Origin: CAYPTJ01 sp964413845
GTDB lineage: Bacteria > Patescibacteriota > WWE3 > 9FT-COMBO-53-11
NCBI GenBank assembly: GCA_964413845.1
Contig: CAYPTJ010000002.1
Location: 1 to 14,446, forward strand
Length of the DNA: 14,446 nt
Reading direction: 5' to 3'
Shown here: piece after piece, positions 1 through 6,256 of the stretch
Layout of the letters: every line of letters starts with the position of its first letter
Position numbering within the stretch: position 1 is the first letter of the stretch
The notes under the pieces: model-generated
Told to the model about the DNA's origin: nothing
What the model saw: the letters and a program-made list of their open reading frames with translations, nothing else
Databases searched by the model: none
Position numbers and translations under genes: made by a program

Positions 1-146
1 CTCACGAGGTAAAATGGTTCTGTGCAGGAAAATCTGGAGATTTGCAGGTAACAGTGGGCAAAATAAGACGTTTCGCTTCGCTCCACAATCTTCTTTTCTC
101 GCTTCGCTTGAAAATAGGGACCTCGGTCACCTTAGGGTGCCCGTGC
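1..146. other. Non-coding stretch beyond the tRNA-Gln 3' end
   Basis: I see no supportable gene. On the reverse strand this is the 3' trailer of tRNA-Gln. It contains a weak hairpin (CACC/GGTG around 132-143). It also holds two copies of a short TCGCTTCGCT-type element, at about 72-84 and 99-110, which recurs elsewhere in the window. The forward reading frame across it would translate antisense tRNA and is not a gene. Confidence 0.6.
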
Positions 147-220
147 TGGCTGGGAGGCTAGGATTCGAACCTAGATTAACGGGTTCAGAGCCCGGTGTGT
201 TACCGTTACACTACCTCCCA
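147..220 (-). tRNA. tRNA-Gln, anticodon CUG, CCA encoded
   Basis: Read on the reverse strand, a full cloverleaf is visible. The 7-bp acceptor stem is TGGGAGG/CCTCCCA, the D-arm has stem GTG/CAC, and the T-arm is CTAGG-TTCGAAT-CCTAG. The anticodon loop CTCTGAA gives anticodon CTG, which reads CAG. The discriminator is G and the CCA end is encoded (147-149 on the plus strand). The weak U1-A72 pair is typical of bacterial tRNA-Gln. It is transcribed divergently from the suf operon. Confidence 0.95.
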
Positions 221-280
221 TCAAGGATGGAGTGCTAGCGATTTGTAAATCGCGTCCACTACCTCCCAAAGTGGTAGGTA
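209..280 (-). repeat. Duplicated tRNA 5' end and hairpin upstream of tRNA-Gln
   Basis: The 12-mer TGGGAGGTAGTG (reverse strand), which opens tRNA-Gln at 220-209, occurs again at 268-257, 48 bp further upstream. After the second copy comes a hairpin, GCGATTT/AAATCGC, flanked by outer AGTG/CACT pairs. It looks like a tRNA 5' half with an anticodon-like arm but no T-arm or 3' acceptor strand. I read it as a tRNA relic or a partial tandem duplication. A processing structure in the tRNA leader is also possible. Confidence 0.5.
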
Positions 281-354
281 AATTTTAACACATTTTCCCC
301 ATACGAACTACCGTTTTCGATTCTACCCATCTTTTCCTAACAGCTATAAGTTAG
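281..354. other. Intergenic spacer between divergent tRNA-Gln and suf operon
   Basis: AT-rich spacer. On the reverse strand TGTTAAAAT (about 290-282) could be an extended -10 for tRNA-Gln, but no convincing -35 is visible. On the plus strand nothing is supportable before the suf promoter. Confidence 0.3.
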
Positions 355-390
355 TTGACAAAGTCCTACTAAATTGGTAGGAATTATCTT
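355..390 (+). promoter_or_regulatory. suf operon promoter with inverted-repeat operator
   Basis: The -35 TTGACA (355-360) is a consensus match; 17 bp downstream is a weak -10-like TAGGAA (378-383). A perfect inverted repeat, TCCTAC (364-369) and GTAGGA (377-382), occupies the spacer and runs into the -10. Rrf2-family regulators typically repress their own operons from such sites, so this is probably the binding site of the regulator encoded just downstream. The predicted start near 389-390 would leave only about 4 nt before the ATG. Confidence 0.65.
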
Positions 391-393
391 GGC

Positions 394-828
394 ATGGCAA
401 AACTGCTTAGCTCGCGTGCTGACTATGGGCTTCTGGTAATGATGGAGCTGGCGAGAAATCGTGACCAAAACCCTGTTTCTCTCTCCAGGGTTGCTTCCTC
501 CTGTCATCTTCCCTTTTCCTACCTTGAGCAGCTGATGATTGCTTTAAAAAAAGCTCGTTTGGTAGTGGCAAGACGCGGAAAGGAAGGTGGTTACCTTCTC
601 GCCCGCCGTCCGGATCTGATCAGCATCACCGAGATTCTGGAGGCTCTTGAAGGGCCAATCCAGATAGTTAGTTGTCAGAGCCCAAAGCAATGCCCGTTGA
701 ATTCTTCCTGTGAGATGTGTAGCTTTTGGCTTGATTTCCAACGCAAAGTTCATAGAGATTTAAGGGAAACAACTCTTTCTGACCTTCTTACTAAGGATTA
801 CCGCCTCAGTCCTGTTTATGCACGCTAA
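394..828 (+). CDS. Rrf2-family Fe-S-sensing transcriptional regulator (IscR/SufR-like)
   Basis: A 144-aa protein with the Rrf2 winged-helix fold. The N-terminus, with S6-R8-A-D-Y-G12, is the classic Rrf2 opening. The helix-turn-helix spans about residues 28-55, with the wing at RRGKEGGYLLAR (60-71). Cysteines 94, 100 and 106 have the same C-x5-C-x5-C spacing as the [2Fe-2S] ligands of IscR; a fourth Cys is at 109. As first gene of a suf operon with a palindrome in its promoter, it most likely represses the operon when cluster supply is sufficient. That regulatory direction is inferred from family behaviour. The ATG at 394 has only a weak, distant AGGA upstream and may lead a nearly leaderless mRNA. 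The 3' end overlaps sufC by 11 nt. Confidence 0.9.
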   Translation: MAKLLSSRADYGLLVMMELARNRDQNPVSLSRVASSCHLPFSYLEQLMIALKKARLVVARRGKEGGYLLARRPDLISITEILEALEGPIQIVSCQSPKQCPLNSSCEMCSFWLDFQRKVHRDLRETTLSDLLTKDYRLSPVYAR

Positions 829-1564
829 ATCACTTACAATCGAGCGTTTATCCGTTGCCATTGAGAAGAAAGAAGTCATAAAAGACCTTAGTCTCACCAT
901 TAGGAAAGGGGAACTGCGTCTGCTGATGGGTCCGAATGCAGCGGGAAAATCAACCTTGGCGTATGCTTTGGCTGGGCATCCAAACTATCGCGTTACTTCA
1001 GGGGAAATTAAAATTGGTTCGCAGAAGTTAAATGATCTTCCTACAGAAGAAAGAGCTCGCCTGGGCTTCTTTCTTGCCTTTCAATATCCCGTTGGGATAG
1101 AGGGAATTTCCCTTTTTGATCTCCTGCGGGAAACAGCGCGGGTGCAGGGATGGTCAGGAACGGCGCGGGAGCTTTTAGGTTTAGGTGGGAGGTTAGCTCG
1201 TGCGGTTGGGTTGGAGAATAAGATCCTTGGGAAGGAATTGAACTTTGAACTCTCTGGGGGTGAGAAGAAGAGAACGGAGATTCTCCAAGCCCTTGCGCTG
1301 CAACCGGTGTTCGCCGTTTTTGATGAGAGTGATTCTGGATTAGACGTTGACGGGCTAAAGCTTTTCGGAGAGGCAGTTGGCGGTTTGATTAAAGGCGGAA
1401 CTGGAGTTCTGGTGATCAGCCACTATCCGAGGATCCTCAAGTATCTAAAGCCAGATTTTGTTCATGTAATGGTTGGAGGTAAGATCGTTGAGTCTGGAGG
1501 AGTAAGCTTAGCTAAAAAGATTGAAAAAGGGGGTTATGAAAGCTATGGCCAGAAAGAAAGTTAA
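818..1564 (+). CDS. sufC: SufC, Fe-S assembly ATPase
   Basis: A 248-aa ABC-type cytosolic ATPase that partners SufB in the scaffold on which Fe-S clusters are built. Walker A is GPNAAGKST (38-46), with Ala where most SufC have Gly or Ser. The ABC signature LSGGEKKR begins at residue 145. Walker B ends FDESDSGLD with D169 and E170, close to the SufC hallmark DETDSGLD. The switch His is H202 in SHYP. Length matches the family. The ATG lies inside the last codons of rrf2 (11-nt overlap), indicating translational coupling, and the 3' end overlaps sufB. Confidence 0.96.
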   Translation: MHAKSLTIERLSVAIEKKEVIKDLSLTIRKGELRLLMGPNAAGKSTLAYALAGHPNYRVTSGEIKIGSQKLNDLPTEERARLGFFLAFQYPVGIEGISLFDLLRETARVQGWSGTARELLGLGGRLARAVGLENKILGKELNFELSGGEKKRTEILQALALQPVFAVFDESDSGLDVDGLKLFGEAVGGLIKGGTGVLVISHYPRILKYLKPDFVHVMVGGKIVESGGVSLAKKIEKGGYESYGQKES

Positions 1565-2918
1565 AGGTAAGCCGAATCAGCGCTCCTTCCGGATCAAACA
1601 AGGTCTTGACACCGATACTGTGAAAACGATCTCCGCTATCAAGAGTGAACCCCGGTGGATGCGGGAGTTTCGTCTTCGAGCTTTGAGGATTTTTGAGAGA
1701 AAACCGCTTCCAACCTGGGGGGCAGATCTTTCACCCCTTAAACTTGATAAGATCTGCTACTATGTCCGTCCGACTGACCGATCAGCACGCCGCTGGGAAG
1801 ATCTTCCCTCTGAAATTAGAGAGACCTATACAAAGCTTGGTATTCCCAAGGCGGAGCAGCAGTATTTGGCAGGAGTTTCCGCTCAGTATGAAAGTGAGGT
1901 GGTCTACGGTTCATTGAGGGAGGAGTTAGCGAAACAGGGAGTTATCTTTCTTAGTATGGATGAGGCGCTGCAAAAGTATCCAGAGATCATCAAGGAGTAC
2001 TTTGGGACGGTTGTCGCCCCAGACGATAATAAGTTTGCCGCCCTCAACTCCGCCGTTTGGAGTGGGGGGTCCTTTATCTACATTCCCCCAAAAGTTAAGG
2101 TAAGCCTCCCTCTCCATGCTTTTTTTGCGATTGAGAGCGCAAGGTTTGGCCAGTTTGAGCGAACACTAATTATTGCTGACAAGGATTCGTTTGTTCACTA
2201 TGTTGAGGGCTGTACTGCGCCGATCTATTCCGAAAATTCTCTACATGCAGCGGTGGTTGAGGTGATTGTTAAAGAAGGTGCGCGGGTTCGTTACTCAACC
2301 GCCCAAAACTGGAGCAGGAACGTTTATAACCTGACCACCAAACGTGCCTTTGTTGAAGAGGAAGGGGTGATCGAGTGGGTTTCGGGGTCTTTGGGAAGTC
2401 GCGTGACAATGCTCTATCCTTCAAGCTGCCTTCGAGGAAAGGGAGCAAGAGCAGACCATCTTCTTTTGTCATTGGCGGGGGAGGGGCAGGTTTTGGATAC
2501 TGGGGCGAAGGTTTTTCACTTGGCACCCCAGACTTCTTCGCGGGTTTTGGCGAAGAGCATTAGCCGGGGTGGGGGAAAGAATGTTTTCCGTGGTCTTCTT
2601 CAGGTAGCAGAGAAAGCAAAAGAAGCCAAAGGTAACATGCGCTGCAATGCCCTTCTTCTGGATGAAACTTCTCAGGCGGAGACTTTTCCCAGTCTAAAGA
2701 TTAAGGGGAAGGATGTTGCCGTGGGACATGAGGCGACGGTGGGAAAAGTGGGGGAGGAGCAGCTTTTTTATCTTAGGAGTCGGGGGTTGGATGAGGAGGA
2801 GGCGACAGGTTTGATCGTTAATGGCTTCATTGAACCGATCATCAAAGAGTTCCCTTTGGAGTTTGCAGTTGAGATTAACCAGCTAATTCAGTTAAAAATG
2901 AAGGGAGCAACCGGATGA
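1545..2918 (+). CDS. sufB: SufB, Fe-S cluster scaffold subunit
   Basis: About 457 aa, the usual length of full SufB. It contains the N-terminal SufB region (WMREFRLRALRIF), the YVEGCTAP motif, and a C-terminal beta-helix with RCNALLLDE, whose Cys (codon 2643-2645) matches the cluster-assembly Cys near the SufB C-terminus. The end, with GLIVNGFIEPI, is typical. Candidate starts are TTG 1521, ATG 1536 and ATG 1545. I chose 1545 because GGGGG at 1529-1533 is then 11 nt upstream, against 2 nt for 1536. The gene overlaps sufC by 20 nt and sufS by 4 nt (ATGA). No sufD follows, so the scaffold may be SufB2C2, or SufD may be encoded elsewhere. Confidence 0.95.
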   Translation: MARKKVKGKPNQRSFRIKQGLDTDTVKTISAIKSEPRWMREFRLRALRIFERKPLPTWGADLSPLKLDKICYYVRPTDRSARRWEDLPSEIRETYTKLGIPKAEQQYLAGVSAQYESEVVYGSLREELAKQGVIFLSMDEALQKYPEIIKEYFGTVVAPDDNKFAALNSAVWSGGSFIYIPPKVKVSLPLHAFFAIESARFGQFERTLIIADKDSFVHYVEGCTAPIYSENSLHAAVVEVIVKEGARVRYSTAQNWSRNVYNLTTKRAFVEEEGVIEWVSGSLGSRVTMLYPSSCLRGKGARADHLLLSLAGEGQVLDTGAKVFHLAPQTSSRVLAKSISRGGGKNVFRGLLQVAEKAKEAKGNMRCNALLLDETSQAETFPSLKIKGKDVAVGHEATVGKVGEEQLFYLRSRGLDEEEATGLIVNGFIEPIIKEFPLEFAVEINQLIQLKMKGATG

Positions 2919-4141
2919 TAGATACTCAAGCGATTAGGAGGGATTTTCCGATTCTCTCCCGCCAGATTAATGGAAAACCCTTGGTTTATCTGGATAATGC
3001 CGCTACCTCTCAAAAGCCCAAGCAAGTGATCAAGGCCGTCTCTGAGTATTACCGTCGTCACAACGCCAACGTCCATCGCGGGATTCATACCTTGGCTGAG
3101 GAAGCGACTAATTCCTACGAAGAGGCGAGAAAAAAGGTGGCACGTTTTATTAACGCCAGAAGTGAACGGGAGGTAGTTTTTGTTAGAAACGCTACCGAAG
3201 CGATCAATTTAGTAGCCTACGCCTGGGGGAAAAGAAATTTGAAGCAAGGAGACGAGATTCTTACAACCGTGATGGAACATCACTCCAATCTTGTTCCCTG
3301 GCAGATCGTTGCTCGTGAAACCAGATCTACCCTGAAGTTCCTGGATATCGATGAGGATGGGTTTTTGAAACTAGACGATTTGGAGAAGCTACTCACACCA
3401 AAAACAAAGCTCGTTGCCGTAACTTGGGTTTCCAATGTTTTAGGAACGATTAACCCTGTAAGGGAAATCACTAAAGCGGCTCATGCCAAAGGAGCTTTAG
3501 TTTTAGTGGATGGGGCGCAACGTGCTCCGCATGTGCCGATTGATGTCCAGCGGGAGGGCTTCGATTTCCTCGCCTTTACTGGTCACAAGATGCTTGCTCC
3601 GATGGGGATCGGGGTCTTATGGGTGCGGCAGAAAATCTTAGAAGAGATGGACCCATTTCTATCTGGGGGAGACGCAATAAAAGAGGTTACTCTTGAGGAG
3701 ACAATCTTCAACGATCTTCCCTGGAAGTTTGAGGCAGGGACACCGAATGTAGGGGGAGTGGTTGGTCTTGGAGCGGCGGTTGATTATCTCTCTAAGATCG
3801 GGATGAAGAATATAAGGACTCATAGCGAACAGCTTACTGCTTACGGGTTGAAACGATTAAATCAGGTTAAAAGCTTAAAAATCTATGGTCCCTCAGATTC
3901 CAATGATCGGGGATCAGTATTTTCCTTTACTATTGATGGTATCCATCCTCATGATCTGGCAACCGCTCTTGATCAGGAGGGAATTGCCATTCGCTCTGGT
4001 CACCACTGCGCGATGCCTCTTCACACGCGCCTTGGTGTAACCGCTACCGCCAGAGCAAGTTTTTACCTTTATAACACTGAGGAGGAGATTGATCGGTTGG
4101 TGGAGGGGATTGAAAAGGCAAAAAAGATCTTTAGAAGATAG
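2915..4141 (+). CDS. sufS: SufS, cysteine desulfurase (group II)
   Basis: A 408-aa PLP enzyme that removes sulfur from L-cysteine as an enzyme persulfide for cluster assembly. It begins with the SufS/CsdA pattern FPIL..INGKPLVYLDNAATSQKP. The cofactor lysine is K225 in FTGHK, and the catalytic Cys is C365 in RSGHHCAMP, the short-loop arrangement of group II desulfurases that need a sulfur acceptor. H-H at about 122-123 (MEHHSN) stacks on PLP. The start overlaps the sufB stop (ATGA) and the stop codon directly abuts the sufU ATG. The SufU-type partner downstream fits the known SufS-to-SufU transpersulfuration. Confidence 0.97.
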   Translation: MIDTQAIRRDFPILSRQINGKPLVYLDNAATSQKPKQVIKAVSEYYRRHNANVHRGIHTLAEEATNSYEEARKKVARFINARSEREVVFVRNATEAINLVAYAWGKRNLKQGDEILTTVMEHHSNLVPWQIVARETRSTLKFLDIDEDGFLKLDDLEKLLTPKTKLVAVTWVSNVLGTINPVREITKAAHAKGALVLVDGAQRAPHVPIDVQREGFDFLAFTGHKMLAPMGIGVLWVRQKILEEMDPFLSGGDAIKEVTLEETIFNDLPWKFEAGTPNVGGVVGLGAAVDYLSKIGMKNIRTHSEQLTAYGLKRLNQVKSLKIYGPSDSNDRGSVFSFTIDGIHPHDLATALDQEGIAIRSGHHCAMPLHTRLGVTATARASFYLYNTEEEIDRLVEGIEKAKKIFRR

Positions 4142-4537
4142 ATGGATATTTACCGCGAGGAGATTCTTGACCACTACCGAAACCCAAGGAACAAAGGGGA
4201 ACTTAAAGGGGCTAATAAGAAGGCAAGAAAAGATAGCCCGTTGTGTGCCGAGGCGGATTGGGTGGAAATCTTTCTCAGTGTTGAAGAGGGTAGAATAAAG
4301 GATATTAAGTTCCAGGGTAAGGGATGCGTGATCAGCATGGCTGCTACCTCAATGTTGACGGAAAGAGTAAAAGGAAAGTCCTTAACGGACGTTGCGGCGA
4401 TAAGCGAGGACGAGATTCGTGCAGATTTTGGTGGAGCCCTTAGCACCTCGAGGGAAACCTGCGCCTTTCTGTCGCTTTGGACACTTCGCTCGGCTTTAGG
4501 TTTAAAAATAGATGAAAATAAAACAAATCAAAATTGA
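4142..4537 (+). CDS. sufU: SufU-like sulfur transfer protein
   Basis: 131 aa. The N-terminus Y-x-E-x-I-L-DHYRNPRNKG is diagnostic of the IscU/SufU fold. Expected metal/sulfur cysteines are at C35, C62 (GKGCVISMAATSM) and C107 (RETC). Two departures: the usual C-x-D after the first Cys is spaced here as C35-x3-D39, and the segment before the third Cys is shorter than in Bacillus SufU, so the protein is about 15 residues short of that homologue. It starts immediately after the sufS stop with no gap. It most likely accepts sulfur from SufS; a scaffold role cannot be excluded. The last 26 nt overlap the ferredoxin gene. Confidence 0.9.
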   Translation: MDIYREEILDHYRNPRNKGELKGANKKARKDSPLCAEADWVEIFLSVEEGRIKDIKFQGKGCVISMAATSMLTERVKGKSLTDVAAISEDEIRADFGGALSTSRETCAFLSLWTLRSALGLKIDENKTNQN

Positions 4538-4715
4538 CCGTGAACGCTGTATCGGCTGCGGGAGTTGTACTATCCTGATGCCAGATGTTTTTTCCCTTGA
4601 CACCGCTGGGGGAAAGGCAAAAGTAAAAGAGGGTTGGGAGAAGGTTTCTGCGGAGGATCTTCACCGCGCCCGCGATGCTTGTCCTGTTCAAGCAATCACT
4701 CTGGAAGAAAAATGA
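4512..4715 (+). CDS. Monocluster [4Fe-4S] ferredoxin
   Basis: A 67-aa acidic protein with C13-x2-C16-x2-C19 near the N-terminus and C57-P near the C-terminus, the ligand pattern of single-cluster bacterial 4Fe ferredoxins (CIGCGSC ... DACPVQAI). It is the last confident member of the suf operon, overlapping sufU by 26 nt. It probably supplies electrons for cluster assembly, or is itself a client of it; the direct role is inference. The ATG at 4512 was chosen because no other ATG precedes the first cluster Cys. Confidence 0.9.
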   Translation: MKIKQIKIDRERCIGCGSCTILMPDVFSLDTAGGKAKVKEGWEKVSAEDLHRARDACPVQAITLEEK

Positions 4716-4756
4716 TGGGTGGTAAGATGGGTGGTAAAAGGAGGAAAATGCAGTGA
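4715..4756 (+). CDS. Possible 13-aa coupling mini-ORF
   Basis: An open frame encoding MGGKMGGKRRKMQ starts at ATG 4715, overlapping the ferredoxin stop (TGATG). It ends in TGA 4754-4756, overlapping the GTG start at 4753 (GTGA). It is built on a perfect tandem 12-mer, GATGGGTGGTAA (4714-4725 and 4726-4737). No product function is implied. The arrangement would allow ribosomes to be handed from the ferredoxin gene to the next one. It could equally be a chance reading of the tandem repeat. Confidence 0.3.
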   Translation: MGGKMGGKRRKMQ

Positions 4757-5988
4757 AATTTTTGATTTTCGGAGGGACCGGAAAAATCGGTTCCGCGATT
4801 GCTTGGGATTTGGCAAAGGATAGAGAAATTGAAAGCGTGGGGATTGTGGGGAGGCATCAGGCGGCCCTTGCGAAGACAAAAAGATGGGTCGGGAGTGACA
4901 AAGTAGTGGCACACGTCCTTGACATCTCCGACGAAGAGGGGACAAAGAAGCTAATGGCGCGATACGATGTTGGGGTGATCGCGTTGCCGGACAGAAGAAC
5001 AAGCTATAAGGTTGTTGAGGCGGCGATTGGGACCGGGTTGAATATTGTCGATATTTTGGAAGAGTACCATCGAAGACCAGATCCTTACGAGACTGAAGGA
5101 TTGAAAGTCCCAGAGGGAATGACCATTGAAGAGTATGGGAAGTGGCTTCATAAGAGGGCAGTTGCGAATAATGTTCTGTTGATTGATGGAATCGGTTTTG
5201 CTCCTGGTTTGAGCAACATCACTGTTGGTGAGGGCATCAGGAAATTTGGGAAGGTGGAGACGGCTGTTGCACGAGTTGGGGGGATTCCCACGAGGGAGGC
5301 AGCCGCGAAGCATCCGTTGGGTTATATAGTCACCTGGGCGTTTGCCCATGTCTTGCGGGAGTATATGGTTGCAGTTATGGTAATAAAGAATGGGAAACCG
5401 GTGGAGGTAGAAGCAATGTCTGATTACGAGCGGTTCCGATTCACGCAGTTAGGTAGGGACGAAGAGTTGGAGTGTTTCGTTACCCCAGGGATGCCAAGCT
5501 TTCTCTCCACCAGGCCGCAGCTCAAGGACTTTAGCGAGAAAACTATCAGGTGGCCAGGTCATTGGCAGGGAATACAGACTCTGAAGGGGTGTGGATTACT
5601 TGATCTTACACCCGTGAAATTCGGAGGAATGAAGGTGGTGCCAAGGGAATTTTTGGTGTCCGTTTTGGAGCCGCAACTCTATCCTTCAGAGGGTGACACT
5701 GACGTGTGTGTTATGTGGAATACAGTTACCGGAACAAAAGATGGTAGGAGGATGCATGTCGATTATTATATGTGGGAGGAGGCAGACACGAGAACTGGGA
5801 TTTCGGCGATGGCGCGGGTGACCGGTTTTTCCGCTGCTATCGCCGCTAGGTTCCTGGCGGAAGGAAAGATAAAAGGTAAGGGTTTGGTGCCACCCGAGGA
5901 TTGTATCGGAGAAGAAGTCTATGAGGAGTTTATGAAGGAGTTGAAGAAACGAGATATCACTATCCTTGAAGTCCTCGCGGCGGGTTAG
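4753..5988 (+). CDS. Saccharopine dehydrogenase-family oxidoreductase
   Basis: 411 aa. The N-terminal Rossmann motif GGTGKIGS (residues 7-14) is followed by a strand ending in GR at about 33-34, suggesting NADP(H). The middle motif GIGFAPGLSN (about 148-157) is characteristic of the saccharopine/lysine/carboxynorspermidine dehydrogenase superfamily. The C-terminal half is the family's alpha/beta catalytic domain. The GTG start at 4753 has a strong AGGAGG at 4739-4744, 8 nt upstream. The gene is close behind the ferredoxin and on the same strand, so it may be the operon's last gene. The substrate cannot be assigned: a lysine-6-dehydrogenase-like or polyamine-related role is possible, but no partner gene supports either. 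Confidence 0.8.
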   Translation: MKFLIFGGTGKIGSAIAWDLAKDREIESVGIVGRHQAALAKTKRWVGSDKVVAHVLDISDEEGTKKLMARYDVGVIALPDRRTSYKVVEAAIGTGLNIVDILEEYHRRPDPYETEGLKVPEGMTIEEYGKWLHKRAVANNVLLIDGIGFAPGLSNITVGEGIRKFGKVETAVARVGGIPTREAAAKHPLGYIVTWAFAHVLREYMVAVMVIKNGKPVEVEAMSDYERFRFTQLGRDEELECFVTPGMPSFLSTRPQLKDFSEKTIRWPGHWQGIQTLKGCGLLDLTPVKFGGMKVVPREFLVSVLEPQLYPSEGDTDVCVMWNTVTGTKDGRRMHVDYYMWEEADTRTGISAMARVTGFSAAIAARFLAEGKIKGKGLVPPEDCIGEEVYEEFMKELKKRDITILEVLAAG

Positions 5989-6017
5989 TGGTAGAATAGA
6001 GGGGGAAAAGAGGTTAA

Positions 6018-6092
6018 GCCGCCATCGTCTAGGGGCTAGGACATAGCGTTCTCAACGCTAAAACACCGGTTCGACTCCGGTTGGCGGCACCA
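6018..6092 (+). tRNA. tRNA-Glu, anticodon CUC, CCA encoded
   Basis: Acceptor stem GCCGCCA (6018-6024) pairs with TGGCGGC (6082-6088); the discriminator is A and CCA is encoded at 6090-6092. The anticodon arm TAGCG-TTCTCAA-CGCTA gives CTC at 6051-6053, reading GAG. The T-arm is CCGGTTCGACTCCGG. TAGAAT at 5992-5997 could be the -10 of its own promoter; the -35 is not clear. Confidence 0.96.
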
Positions 6093-6154
6093 TGAAGTAG
6101 AGCGAAGCACACTTCATGGTAGCCCCGTACCGAGCGTTGCTCTGGTACTGGGGC
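6089..6154 (+). terminator. Two strong consecutive hairpins after tRNA-Glu
   Basis: Hairpin 1: ACCATGAAGT (6089-6098) pairs perfectly with ACTTCATGGT (6111-6120); the tRNA discriminator and CCA form the base of the stem. Hairpin 2: GCCCC-GTACC-GAGC (6122-6135) pairs with GCTC-(t)-GGTAC-(t)-GGGGC (6139-6154), about 14 bp around a GTT loop. Neither is directly followed by a T-run; the nearest, T8, is at 6182-6189. They probably act in termination or 3'-end processing. Confidence 0.55.
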
Positions 6155-6168
6155 ACCAACGGTGTTGC

Positions 6169-6197
6169 TTGACAACGACGGTTTTTTTTGGTAAATT
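6169..6197 (+). promoter_or_regulatory. Sigma70-type promoter of greA
   Basis: TTGACA (6169-6174), 17-bp spacer, TAAATT (6192-6197). The -35 is a perfect consensus and the -10 a 5/6 match to TATAAT. Transcription should start near 6204, leaving a leader of about 53 nt before the greA ATG. The T8 run lies in the spacer. Confidence 0.75.
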
Positions 6198-6221
6198 AAT
6201 CCCATAAGCCCCAAGATCTCC

Positions 6222-6250
6222 TCCCCGAGAGACGGGGGATTTTCATTTTG
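6222..6250 (+). promoter_or_regulatory. Hairpin plus T-rich tract in the greA leader
   Basis: TCCCC (6222-6226) pairs with GGGGA (6235-6239), followed by TTTTCATTTT (6240-6249). It resembles a small intrinsic terminator between promoter and gene, so it could attenuate greA. The purine-rich arm is also the only ribosome-binding-like sequence upstream of greA, so the hairpin might mask translation instead. The stem is only 5 bp, so either role is tentative. Confidence 0.4.
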
Positions 6251-6256
6251 TCAAAA

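Noticed and set aside
14..238. Forward open frame of 74 codons over the tRNA-Gln region
   Set aside because: It translates antisense tRNA sequence (the GFEPRLTG-type string is a known artefact) and has no homology signal or ribosome-binding site.
1521..1544. TTG 1521 as the sufB start
   Set aside because: No Shine-Dalgarno, and it gives a longer overlap with sufC; ATG 1536 or 1545 is more plausible.
6029..6214. Reverse open frame of 61 codons across tRNA-Glu and the hairpins
   Set aside because: Antisense of a clear tRNA and structured spacer; spurious translation.
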